A model generated the notes under the pieces. That model had not been told where the DNA came from and did not search any database. It saw nothing but the letters and a program-made list of their open reading frames with translations. This document shows positions 53,122-61,004 of a stretch of DNA of 64,000 bases, in pieces. A program made the translations under genes and the position numbers. Origin of the DNA: Acidovorax sp. FHTAMBA (GTDB lineage: Bacteria; Pseudomonadota; Gammaproteobacteria; Burkholderiales; Burkholderiaceae_C); assembly GCF_038958875.1 (NCBI RefSeq), contig NZ_CP152407.1, positions 3,541,501 through 3,605,500 on the forward strand, given 5' to 3'. Position 1 is the first letter of the stretch; the number at the start of each line of letters is the position of its first letter.

Positions 53122-54066
53122 ATGACACACAGACCCCCCTTTACCCGGCTTGCATGCGCCGCCGCGCTGGCCCTTGCCGCCACCAGCCTCGCCCACGCCG
53201 ACACCGGCAAGCTGCTGCTGACCGGTGGGGTCAGCACCATCGCGGGATCGGCGGGTGGCGGGCTGACCCCGTGGGCGGTGATCGGCAGCAACGCCACCGA
53301 GGGCGAGGTGGGCTTTACAGGCTACGCCACCCGCGCAGCCACGCAGGACTACGGCCTTACCGGCTACGGCGTGGCCGTGGGTTGGAACGACCGGGTGGAG
53401 CTGTCGCTGGCGCGGCAGGACTTTGATGCCTCTCCCGCCGTCGCCCTCAATGGCATCGCGCCGTTTGGCGTCACGCCGGGCCAGCACATCAAGATGGACG
53501 TGCTGGGCGTCAAGCTCAAAGTGGCGGGCGACGCCGTACTCGACAGCGACCGCTGGATGCCGCAGATTGCGGTGGGCCTGGAGCACAAGCGTGTGCGCCC
53601 CGGCTCCCTCGGGTCGGTGCTGGACTTTCTGGGCGCCCGCACCAGCGGCACCGATGTGTACGTGAGCGCCACCAAGCTGCTGCTGGCGCAAAGCCTGCTG
53701 GTCAACGGCACGCTGCGCTACACCAACGCCAACCAGAACGGCCTGCTGGGCTTCGGCTCTGCCGCACCCGGCAAAAACAGCCGCAGCCTGCAGCCCGAGT
53801 TCTCGGTGGCGTACCTCATCAACAAAAACCTGGCGGTGGGCGCCGAAGTCCGCTTCAAGCCCAACAACCTGCAAACGCTGGGCGCAGCGGCCGGCCTTGG
53901 CGCCGCGCTGCGCGAGGACGACTGGAAAGACATCTTCATCGCCTGGGCGCCCAGCAAGAACCTGTCGCTCACGCTGGCCTACGTGGACCTAGGCCGCATC
54001 GTCCCCGGCATCACCAATAACCGCCGCCAGACCGGCTACTACCTGTCCGCACAGGTCGCTTTTTGA
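53122..54066 (+). CDS. DUF3034 family outer-membrane-type protein
   Basis: A 314-residue exported protein. It has a signal peptide of about 26 residues ending LAHA, then a body rich in alternating polar/hydrophobic strands with GVGWNDR-like turns (VAVGWNDRVELSLARQ) and a C-terminal Phe (GYYLSAQVAF), the pattern of an outer-membrane beta-barrel. The DUF3034 family has no experimentally assigned role that I know of. It follows the anti-sigma gene by 165 bases and precedes the truncated globin gene by 10 bases, suggesting one transcript. Confidence 0.85.
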   Translation: MTHRPPFTRLACAAALALAATSLAHADTGKLLLTGGVSTIAGSAGGGLTPWAVIGSNATEGEVGFTGYATRAATQDYGLTGYGVAVGWNDRVELSLARQDFDASPAVALNGIAPFGVTPGQHIKMDVLGVKLKVAGDAVLDSDRWMPQIAVGLEHKRVRPGSLGSVLDFLGARTSGTDVYVSATKLLLAQSLLVNGTLRYTNANQNGLLGFGSAAPGKNSRSLQPEFSVAYLINKNLAVGAEVRFKPNNLQTLGAAAGLGAALREDDWKDIFIAWAPSKNLSLTLAYVDLGRIVPGITNNRRQTGYYLSAQVAF

Positions 54067-54076
54067 GGAAATTGTC

Positions 54077-54547
54077 ATGACGCACCCCAAAACCCTCATC
54101 ACCTTGGCCCTCGCACTGGGCAGCCTGCTGGTTGCCCCCGCCTTTGCGCAGACCACTGCAGCACCATCGGCAAACCCTGCCGCCGCCCCGGCAGGCCTGT
54201 ACCAGGCGCTGGGGGAAAAACCCGGTATCACACGGCTGATGGACGACTTTGTGAACCGCCTGGTTCAGGACCCGCGCATCGGCGGCCATTTCAAGGAGGT
54301 AAAGCCCTCCGCCCTCAAGGAAAGCCTGACCGACCAGATCTGCCAGCTCAGCGGCGGCCCTTGCCAATACGAAGGCGCTGACATGAAATCGGCCCATGCC
54401 GACATGGACATCAACAAGGGCCATTTCAACGCCCTTGTGGAGGTGCTGCAAACCGCCATGGATGCCCAGGGCATACCATTCGCCCAGCAAAACCGCCTGC
54501 TCGCCCTGCTGGCGCCCATGCACCGGGACGTGATCACCGTCCGCTAA
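54077..54547 (+). CDS. exported group 1 truncated hemoglobin
   Basis: A 156-residue truncated globin with an N-terminal signal peptide (about 25 residues, LALALGSLLVAPAFA) and an Ala/Pro-rich stretch before the globin domain. The globin starts LYQALGEKPGITRLMDDFVN, the usual A/B helix pattern, and the proximal heme ligand is His107 in MKSAHADMDI, with GHFNALVEVL in the next helix. A periplasmic globin is unusual; ligand binding (O2, NO, CO) in the envelope is inferred. It lies between the DUF3034 and cupredoxin-like genes, same strand, with only 10-base gaps. Confidence 0.88.
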   Translation: MTHPKTLITLALALGSLLVAPAFAQTTAAPSANPAAAPAGLYQALGEKPGITRLMDDFVNRLVQDPRIGGHFKEVKPSALKESLTDQICQLSGGPCQYEGADMKSAHADMDINKGHFNALVEVLQTAMDAQGIPFAQQNRLLALLAPMHRDVITVR

Positions 54548-54557
54548 GGCCATCCAG

Positions 54558-55226
54558 ATGAAAAACACTATTATTTTTGTAGCTGCCTGCGCTTTATGGA
54601 CGGGCGCTAGCGCCGGAAACGTTCAGATCCAGGTGCTGGACCGCGACGGCAAGCCCGTGCCCGAGGCCGTGGTGGTGTTGTACCCGGCCGCCACAGGCAG
54701 CGCAGCGCCCAGCCTGCTGCAGGCCACCCCCACCATAGAGCAGGAACGCATGCGCTTTGTGCCGGCGGTCACCGTGGTCGAGCCCGGCGCCACCGTGCGG
54801 TTTACCAACCAGGACCGCTGGGACCACCACGTGCGCGGCGCTCCGGCGGGCCTGTCGGCAGCAGCAGCACCCGCCGCTGCGGGTTTTGAACTGCGCCTGG
54901 CGGGCAAGGCCGACGACAAACCTGCCAGCTCGACCGAGGTCCGGCTCGACACACCGGGCGTGGTGCTGCTGTCGTGCCACCTGCACGGCTCCATGCGCGG
55001 CCATGTGTTTGTGACCGATTCGGGCTGGACACTGAAAACCGATGCCGACGGGATTGCACGCTTCCCGGGGGTGCCGGACGGCGCCACGCAGGTACGGGTG
55101 TGGCACGCCGAGCAGCTGGTGGATGTGCCCCGCAAGGCGCTCAACGTGGTGCCGGGGCCGGTGCTGGAGACCGTGCAGCTGAGCGTGGTGCCCCGGGTGC
55201 GCAGGGCACCACGGGTTGCCTCCTAA
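54558..55226 (+). CDS. cupredoxin-like exported protein (methylamine-utilization type)
   Basis: A 222-residue exported protein with a plastocyanin-like copper-binding domain. The signal peptide (MKNTIIFVAACALWTGASA) is encoded by the repeat at 54566-54614. Candidate copper ligands are His90 or His91 in RWDHHVRG and the Cys140, His143, Met146 group in LLSCHLHGSMRG, the order seen in type 1 copper sites. A second domain at residues 155-222 resembles a small carboxypeptidase-regulatory-like beta sandwich. It overlaps the tsaD end on the opposite strand by 4 bases. Electron donation to the exported globin is a speculation from gene order. Confidence 0.83.
   Translation: MKNTIIFVAACALWTGASAGNVQIQVLDRDGKPVPEAVVVLYPAATGSAAPSLLQATPTIEQERMRFVPAVTVVEPGATVRFTNQDRWDHHVRGAPAGLSAAAAPAAAGFELRLAGKADDKPASSTEVRLDTPGVVLLSCHLHGSMRGHVFVTDSGWTLKTDADGIARFPGVPDGATQVRVWHAEQLVDVPRKALNVVPGPVLETVQLSVVPRVRRAPRVAS
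54566..54614 (+). repeat. palindromic repeat copy J, inside the cupredoxin-like gene
   Basis: attatttttgtagctgcctg, cgctttatggacgggcgct, agcgcc. It matches copy B closely (tagctgcc, gcgctttatgga) and encodes most of the signal peptide. Confidence 0.8.
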
Positions 55227-56269
55227 CCTGCAAGCCCGATCGCATCCAGCGGCCAGCGCGGCTTCACGTCAAACGCGTAGTCGGTGTTGGCCTGCTGCTG
55301 CCCGGCCTGCAGCCGCATGGCAGCTGCCATGGCAATCATGGCGCCGTTGTCGGTGCACAGGTGCAGCTCCGGGTAATGCACGCGCACCTTGGCAGCGGCG
55401 CAGGCGGCATTGAGCTGGGCCCGCAGATGGCGGTTGGCCCCCACGCCACCCGCCACGACCACCCGTTTCATCCCGGTCTGCTTGAGCGCCGCCAGTGTCT
55501 TTTTCACCAGCACTTCGACGATGGCGGCCTCGGTGCTTGCGGCCAGGTCGGCCTTGCGCGCTTCCAGCTCGTCGCCCAGCTTTTTGGCCTGCGTCAGCAC
55601 CGCCGTCTTGAGCCCCGCAAAAGAGAAGTCGAGATTGCCGCTGTGCAGCAGCGGGCGCGGCAGCTTGAAGGCTGCAGGGTCGCCCTGCTCTGCCAGGCGC
55701 GACAGCGCGGGCCCGCCGGGGTAACCCAGGCCCATGAGCTTGGCCGACTTGTCGAATGCCTCGCCCGCCGCGTCGTCAATGGTTTCGCCCAGGATCTCGT
55801 AGCGGCCCACGCCGTCCACCCGCATCAGCTGGGTGTGGCCGCCCGATACCAGCAGCGCCACAAAGGGGAATTCGGGCGGATCGGCGCTGAGGAAGGGCGA
55901 CAGCAGGTGCCCCTCCAGGTGGTGCACACCCAGCACCGGCTTGTTGAGGGCCGCCCCCAGGGCGCAGGCCACGCCAGCGCCCACCAGCAGCGCACCGGCC
56001 AGACCCGGCCCGCGGGTGTAGGCCACCACGTCCACGTCCGCCAGCGTCTGGCCGGACTGGGCCAGCACCTCTTTGGCCAGCGGCAGCACACGGCGGATGT
56101 GGTCGCGGCTGGCCAGTTCGGGCACCACGCCACCGTAGGCCTGGTGCATGTCGATCTGGCTGTGCAGTGCGTGCGAGAGCAACGTGGGCACGGCATTGCC
56201 CGTGGAACGGACCAGTGCCACGCCTGTTTCGTCGCACGAAGATTCAATACCCAGGATCAGCAAGCTCAT
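55223..56269 (-). CDS. tsaD: tRNA N6-adenosine threonylcarbamoyltransferase
   Basis: Transfers the threonylcarbamoyl group to A37 of ANN-decoding tRNAs, in complex with TsaB and TsaE. The 348 residues include LILGIESSCDETGVALV at the N-terminus and VHHLEGHLLSPFLSADPP near 108-125 with the metal-binding His pair of the Kae1/TsaD family; LLVSGGHTQLM and VVAGGVGANRHLRAQL are ATPase-fold elements. The ATG start matches the family. Its 3' end overlaps the convergent cupredoxin-like gene by 4 bases. TsaB and TsaE are not in this window. Confidence 0.96.
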   Translation of the reverse strand: MSLLILGIESSCDETGVALVRSTGNAVPTLLSHALHSQIDMHQAYGGVVPELASRDHIRRVLPLAKEVLAQSGQTLADVDVVAYTRGPGLAGALLVGAGVACALGAALNKPVLGVHHLEGHLLSPFLSADPPEFPFVALLVSGGHTQLMRVDGVGRYEILGETIDDAAGEAFDKSAKLMGLGYPGGPALSRLAEQGDPAAFKLPRPLLHSGNLDFSFAGLKTAVLTQAKKLGDELEARKADLAASTEAAIVEVLVKKTLAALKQTGMKRVVVAGGVGANRHLRAQLNAACAAAKVRVHYPELHLCTDNGAMIAMAAAMRLQAGQQQANTDYAFDVKPRWPLDAIGLAG

Positions 56270-56331
56270 GCCCCGAGTGTAAGAGCCAGCTCACGGTCTC
56301 CCCGGCGGCTGGCCCCCCCTGGCTACGCTGC

Positions 56332-57498
56332 TTACCAGCGGTCCGAGCGCATGCGCAGTTCCCAGTTGCCGGCACGCAGTTCATACACGCCCACGGCGCC
56401 GTAGCGCTGCTCGCCCTTGTCGTCCCAGGTCATGGTGCCAATCACCGGCGCATAGCCATTGATGCTGTGCAGGGCCTTGGTGATGTCCTTGGGGTCCGCC
56501 GACTTGGCTTTCTGGATGGCGGCCGAAAGCACGTAGGTGCTGTCGTAGCTGTAGTGGCCGCCATAAGCGGGCGGCTTCTTGAAGGCGTCCATGTACTTTT
56601 CAAGGAACGGCTTGCCCGCGGTGAATTCCTTGGCCTCGAGCACCGGCGAGGTGGCGTAGATGCCTTCCACCATGCCCATGGCCTTGGTCATGTCGGTGGT
56701 CTTGATCGTGTCGCCCCCCAGCAGGCTGACCTTGGTGTGGTCCACCTTGCGCAGGGCTTCGAGCAGCGCCAGCGCCTGGAAGTCGTTGAGGGTGGACACG
56801 ATGACATCGACGTTGGCTGCCTTGAGCTCGCCAGCCAGCTCGTCAAAAGCCGTGGTCTTGTCGTCAAACGACTTGCGCACCACGACCTCTTTCTTCTCGG
56901 CCTTGAGCTGCTCGGCAGCACCATCGGCCAGGCCCTTGCCGTAGGGTGTGCCATCGTCCAGCGCAGCGTAGCGGGCAGCGCCCAGCTGCGTGGCGGCAAA
57001 CGAGCCAATGGCACGCGCCTGCAGGGTGTCGTTGGCCACCATGCGGAAGGTGGTGGAAAAGCCCAGTTGCGTGAACCGGGGGTTGGTGGAAATGGCGATC
57101 TGCGCGATGTCCTTGGCGGCATAGATGGGCGCGGTCTCAATGCTCACGCCCGAGTTGAGGTGGCCAACCACGGCGACCACCCCGGCATCCACCAGCTGCT
57201 GCGCCACGGTCTTGCCGGTGGCGGCATCGGCCTTGTCGTCCACCGAGACGATTTCCAGCGTCACGCGCTTGCCGTCCACGGTGTAGCCGCCCTTGTTGAG
57301 CTCGTCCACCGCCAGCTGCACGCCGTTGAGCAGATCCTGCCCCAGGGCACCCAGCGGCCCGCTCAGCGGCTGGGCCACACCGATCTTGATGGTGTCTGGC
57401 ACCTTGCTGCAGCCCGAGAGCACCAGCAGCGCCGAAGCGGCCACCGTGGTCAACGCCATACCGGCAGTAAAGCGCCGCCGGTCAATGTGCTTGTTCAT
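56332..57498 (-). CDS. ABC transporter binding lipoprotein, branched-chain amino acid type
   Basis: A 388-residue type I binding protein. The start is the ATG at 57496-57498 (MNKHIDRRRFTAGMALT), with agagga as ribosome binding sequence; the twin-Arg HIDRRRFT start and LLVLSGCSK lipobox (Cys near 32) suggest a lipoprotein, possibly Tat-exported. The mature part begins TIKIGVAQPLSGPLGALGQD, a classic LivJ/LivK start, and contains AVVGHLNSGVSIETAPIYAA and ISTNPRFTQLGFSTTFRMVA. Transporter subunits are not adjacent. Its upstream region faces the nasT gene. Confidence 0.88.
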   Translation of the reverse strand: MNKHIDRRRFTAGMALTTVAASALLVLSGCSKVPDTIKIGVAQPLSGPLGALGQDLLNGVQLAVDELNKGGYTVDGKRVTLEIVSVDDKADAATGKTVAQQLVDAGVVAVVGHLNSGVSIETAPIYAAKDIAQIAISTNPRFTQLGFSTTFRMVANDTLQARAIGSFAATQLGAARYAALDDGTPYGKGLADGAAEQLKAEKKEVVVRKSFDDKTTAFDELAGELKAANVDVIVSTLNDFQALALLEALRKVDHTKVSLLGGDTIKTTDMTKAMGMVEGIYATSPVLEAKEFTAGKPFLEKYMDAFKKPPAYGGHYSYDSTYVLSAAIQKAKSADPKDITKALHSINGYAPVIGTMTWDDKGEQRYGAVGVYELRAGNWELRMRSDRW

Positions 57499-57695
57499 GC
57501 AAATCCTCTTTGTATAGATCAATGTGACCAGATGTATATGCGACATGATGGCAAAGACGCTATCGGGTATGCCCTGCCCATCAGCAAACTATTAGCAAGT
57601 TTCAGGCCCTGCAAGCAAGCGCCGTTGAGGCGGGTCACATCTCTGTGCTGCACCGGTTTGATGCACCAATTTGTGGCGTAAAAATTGCTTGCCTC

Positions 57696-58328
57696 ATGCC
57701 CATGAAAGAGACTCTGCGCATCGTGGTGGTAGCCCCGGACCTGGCCGTGACCGAAGCCGGCGACGAGCACGCCGTGTTGCAGGCGGAGCGCTCTCGGGCA
57801 TTGCGCATCGGGCTGCTGGAGAACAACTTCAACCTGGTGGCCACGCTGCCTGCCGACGTGTTTCTGAGCGAGCGCATCGCGCAGCTGCAGCCCGACCTGA
57901 TCATTGTGGACGCCGAGAGCGAAGCCCGCGACGCGCTGGAGCATGTGGTGATGGCCACGCGCGACGCGCGCCGTCCCATCGTGATGTTCACCAACGACGA
58001 TGACACCTCGCATGTAAAGGACGCGGTGGCGGCCGGAGTGTCTGCTTACATCGTGGCGGGGCTGGCACCCCAGCGCATCCGCCCCATTCTGGACGTGGCC
58101 ATGGCCCGCTTCCAGCACGAACAGGCCCTGCGGGCCGAGCTGGCCGACGCCAGGACCGAGCTCAAAGACCGCAAGACCATCGACCGCGCCAAGGGCCTGC
58201 TCATGCAGCGCCAGGGCCTGACCGAACAGGCCGCCTACGAAAAGCTGCGCAAGACGGCCATGGACAAGGGCCTGAAGCTGGGCGAGGTGGCGCAGCGCAT
58301 GCTGGATGTGATGGAGCTGCTGGGCTGA
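57696..58328 (+). CDS. nasT: NasT-type response regulator with ANTAR RNA-binding domain
   Basis: Predicted antiterminator of nitrate-assimilation transcription. The protein has 210 residues when started at ATG 57696 (MPMKETLRIVVVAP). The N-terminal receiver-like domain keeps a phosphoacceptor-like Asp in IIVDAESE but lacks the conserved Lys (AYIVAGL), so it looks like a pseudoreceiver as in NasT. The C-terminal ANTAR domain is RKTIDRAKGLLMQRQGLTEQ, followed by AAYEKLRKTAMDKGLKLGEV. A NasS sensor gene is not adjacent. The nrtA-like gene with a terminator-bearing leader follows on the same strand. Confidence 0.9.
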   Translation: MPMKETLRIVVVAPDLAVTEAGDEHAVLQAERSRALRIGLLENNFNLVATLPADVFLSERIAQLQPDLIIVDAESEARDALEHVVMATRDARRPIVMFTNDDDTSHVKDAVAAGVSAYIVAGLAPQRIRPILDVAMARFQHEQALRAELADARTELKDRKTIDRAKGLLMQRQGLTEQAAYEKLRKTAMDKGLKLGEVAQRMLDVMELLG

Positions 58329-58431
58329 TACAGACCGCGGCCCGTTCCGGCGGCCCATCCCAAATGGTGCACCGCACAAAGGCAGTGCGACCACTTGCAT
58401 CACAACAAGAACATTCCTGCTGCAAGCCCTG

Positions 58432-58481
58432 CAGGCTTCCAGCGCTTTCTGATCAAGCGCAGACAGCTATTCATTCCATAG
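58432..58481 (-). repeat. palindromic repeat copy K
   Basis: Reverse orientation: aggcttccagcgctttctg, atcaagcgcagacagctatt, ccattcc. Within the nrt leader. Confidence 0.75.
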
Positions 58482-58635
58482 CACCCAACGTTCCAACATG
58501 GCCCAGTGCGGGCTGGCACGCGCTTTGCATCACACAGCACAAGACCAATGCAGGTCTGACCACTGACAGCACTGACCCAACGGCGGGCCGGTGCTGGCAA
58601 GGAGCCCCGGACCCGTTCCAGGCTCCACCCAGGAC

Positions 58636-58713
58636 AAAGGCGTCCCCACCCGCACCCGGCGTTGCTTTGATGCAGCCCGCCAGGCGCGGTGTGAGGACGC
58701 CTTTTTTGTTTTT
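58636..58713 (+). terminator. leader terminator ahead of the nitrate-transport genes
   Basis: Arms aaaggcgtcc (58636-58645) and ggacgccttt, ending in a long T run with one G interruption (58702-58713). The loop of about 49 bases can form smaller hairpins. The nrtA-like start at 58735 is only 22 bases past it, so transcription must be rescued for the genes to be expressed. Confidence 0.75.
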
Positions 58714-58734
58714 TCACGCCACCAGGGATGCACC

Positions 58735-59979
58735 ATGACCGATCTGCTCAAAACAAGCCTCAACCGCCGCACCGTGCTGCAGGCCGCCACCGTGGGCGCT
58801 GTGGGTGTGAGCCCCGCGCTGCGCGCACTCGTCCACGCAGCGGGCTCCGACGCCCCCGAGAAGAAGGAAGTCAAGATCGGCTTCATCCCGCTGACCGACT
58901 GCGCCAGCGTGGTCATGGCCTCGGTGCTGGGTTTTGACAAGAAATACGGCGTGACCATCATCCCCAACAAGGAAGCCAGCTGGGCCGGTGTGCGCGACAA
59001 GCTGGTGAACGGCGAACTCGACTTTGCCCATGTGCTGTATGGCCTGATCTATGGCGTGCACCTGGGCACTGCCGGCCCCAAGAAGGACATGGCCGTGCTG
59101 ATGAGCCTGAACCACAACGGCCAGGCGATCACGCTGTCGAAAGCACTGGCCGACAAGGGCGCGGTGGACGGCCCCAGCCTCGCGGCGCTGATGGCGAAGG
59201 AAAAGCGCGAGTACACCTTCGCGGGCACCTTCCCCACGGGCACGCACGCGATGTGGATGCACTACTGGCTGGCAGCGGCGGGCATCAACCCGCTGTCGGG
59301 CGCCAAGCTCATCACCGTGCCGCCGCCGCAAATGGTGGCCAACATGCGCGTGGGCAACATGGACGGCTTTTGCGTGGGCGAGCCCTGGAACCACCGCGCC
59401 ATCATGGACGGCATCGGCATCACCGCCAACACCACGCAGGACCTCTGGAAGGACCACCCCGAAAAGGTGCTGGGCACCACGGCCGAGTTCGTGAAGAAGT
59501 ACCCCAACACCACGCGCGCCGTGATGATGGCCGTGCTCGAAGCCAGCCAGTGGATTGACGCCAGCCTGTCCAACAAGATGAAGATGGCCGAGACGGTGGC
59601 CGGCAAGGCCTACGTCAACACCAGCGTGGATGCCATCAACCAGCGCATCCTGGGCCGCTACCAGAACGGCATGGGCAAGACCTGGGACGACCCCAACCAC
59701 ATGAAGTTTTTCAACGACGGTGCGGTGAACTTCCCCTACCTGTCCGACGGCATGTGGTTCCTCACGCAGCACAAGCGCTGGGGCCTGCTCAAGAGCCACC
59801 CCGACTACCTGGCCGTGGCCAAGGAGGTCAACCAGGTGGAGCTGTACAAGTCGGTGGCCAGCGCCATGAAGATCAATGTGCCCAAGGACGTGATGCGCAC
59901 CAGCAAGCTCATTGACGGCGTGGTGTGGGACGGCAAGGAACCCGCCAGGTACGCCGACGGTTTCAAGATCAAGGCCTGA
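58735..59979 (+). CDS. nitrate/nitrite ABC transporter binding protein (NrtA/CmpA family)
   Basis: A 414-residue substrate-binding protein that begins with a Tat-style leader LNRRTVLQAATVGAVG (residues 9-24), then a mature part VKIGFIPLTDCASVVMASVL, typical of the NrtA/CmpA/SsuA fold. WAGVRDKLVNGELDFAHVLYGL and GFCVGEPWNHRAIMDGIGIT are conserved in this family and include the oxyanion-binding segment. Nitrate is favoured by the nasT neighbourhood, but bicarbonate (CmpA) or cyanate are alternatives. The permease gene follows after 62 bases. Confidence 0.9.
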   Translation: MTDLLKTSLNRRTVLQAATVGAVGVSPALRALVHAAGSDAPEKKEVKIGFIPLTDCASVVMASVLGFDKKYGVTIIPNKEASWAGVRDKLVNGELDFAHVLYGLIYGVHLGTAGPKKDMAVLMSLNHNGQAITLSKALADKGAVDGPSLAALMAKEKREYTFAGTFPTGTHAMWMHYWLAAAGINPLSGAKLITVPPPQMVANMRVGNMDGFCVGEPWNHRAIMDGIGITANTTQDLWKDHPEKVLGTTAEFVKKYPNTTRAVMMAVLEASQWIDASLSNKMKMAETVAGKAYVNTSVDAINQRILGRYQNGMGKTWDDPNHMKFFNDGAVNFPYLSDGMWFLTQHKRWGLLKSHPDYLAVAKEVNQVELYKSVASAMKINVPKDVMRTSKLIDGVVWDGKEPARYADGFKIKA

Positions 59980-60041
59980 TCCTTCGACCCCGCCGCACCC
60001 CGCACCCGCCCCGCACACCCGGCCCCTCACAGGAGAACACC

Positions 60042-61004
60042 ATGGTCAGTGCCGTTTTTCACACCCCGTTGGATGCTGCCCCCGTGGCGTCACAGAATGC
60101 TATGAATAATGTAGCTATTGGCGCAATTCCAGCAAGCGCCAGAGGCCAAAAACACTCAAAATCTGCATCCGCAGGCACCGTCGCCGCCGCCCCGGCAGCC
60201 CCCGTCCGCAACTGGGCCGCGTGGTCGCGCAGCTTCTGGATGGCAGTGCTGCCGCCGCTGTGCGGCCTGGGTCTGCTCATCGGCCTGTGGGCGGTGGTCT
60301 CCACCACCACGGGTGGCAGCATTCCCAGCCCCAAGGACACCTGGCTGCAGGCGCTGGAGGTGTTCAGCAACCCGTTCTACAGCAACGGCCCCAACGACCA
60401 GGGCGTGGGCTGGAACGTGCTGATGAGCCTGCAGCGCGTGGCCATCGGCTTTGGCATGGCGGCGCTGGTGGGCATTCCGGCGGGCTTCGTCATCGGGCGC
60501 TTCGCGTTTCTCTCGCGCATGTTCAACCCGCTCATCAGCCTGCTGCGGCCGGTGTCGCCGCTGGCCTGGCTGCCGATTGGCCTGCTGGTGTTCAAGGGTG
60601 CCAACCCGGCCGCCATCTGGACGATCTTCATCTGCTCCATCTGGCCCATGATCATCAACACGGCCGTGGGCGTGCAGCGCGTGCCGCAGGACTACATGAA
60701 CGTGGCCCGCGTGCTCAACCTGAGCGAATGGAAGATCGCCACCAAGATCCTCTTCCCTGCCGTGCTGCCCTACATGCTGACCGGTGTGCGCCTGGCCGTG
60801 GGCACCGCGTGGCTGGTGATCGTGGCGGCCGAGATGCTGACGGGCGGCGTGGGCATTGGCTTCTGGGTGTGGGACGAGTGGAACAACCTGAACGTCAAGA
60901 ACATCATCATCGCGATCTTCGTGATCGGCATCGTCGGGCTGCTGCTGGAGTTTGCGCTCATCAAACTCGCTACCGCATTTACGTTTGAAGAGGTGAAGGC
61001 ATGA
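60042..61004 (+). CDS. nitrate ABC transporter permease (NrtB-like)
   Basis: A 320-residue inner-membrane permease. An aggag ribosome binding sequence precedes the ATG. About six helices cover residues 70-310, and the EAA-like loop VLNLSEWKIATKILFPAVLP lies near 225-245, where the ATPase docks. The N-terminal 65 residues are unusual for the family: residues 19-45 (such as IPASARGQKHSKS) are encoded by a repeat copy and are rich in Ala and Ser. Its stop overlaps the ATPase start by four bases. Confidence 0.9.
   Translation: MVSAVFHTPLDAAPVASQNAMNNVAIGAIPASARGQKHSKSASAGTVAAAPAAPVRNWAAWSRSFWMAVLPPLCGLGLLIGLWAVVSTTTGGSIPSPKDTWLQALEVFSNPFYSNGPNDQGVGWNVLMSLQRVAIGFGMAALVGIPAGFVIGRFAFLSRMFNPLISLLRPVSPLAWLPIGLLVFKGANPAAIWTIFICSIWPMIINTAVGVQRVPQDYMNVARVLNLSEWKIATKILFPAVLPYMLTGVRLAVGTAWLVIVAAEMLTGGVGIGFWVWDEWNNLNVKNIIIAIFVIGIVGLLLEFALIKLATAFTFEEVKA
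60097..60169 (+). repeat. palindromic repeat copy L, inside the nrtB-like gene
   Basis: gctatgaataatgtagctat, tggcgcaattccagcaagcg and ccagaggccaaaaacactca. Read in frame near the N-terminus of the permease; the 3' tail is shared with copies H and I. Confidence 0.8.

Larger units (their letters stand above)
58329..58734 (+). other. leader region of the nitrate transport genes
   Basis: 406 bases without a gene. It contains palindromic repeat copy K (58432-58481), a hairpin ggagcc/ggctcc (58601-58606 with 58621-58626) and the terminator at 58636-58713. The region fits an antitermination leader read by the ANTAR regulator encoded just upstream. Confidence 0.6.
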
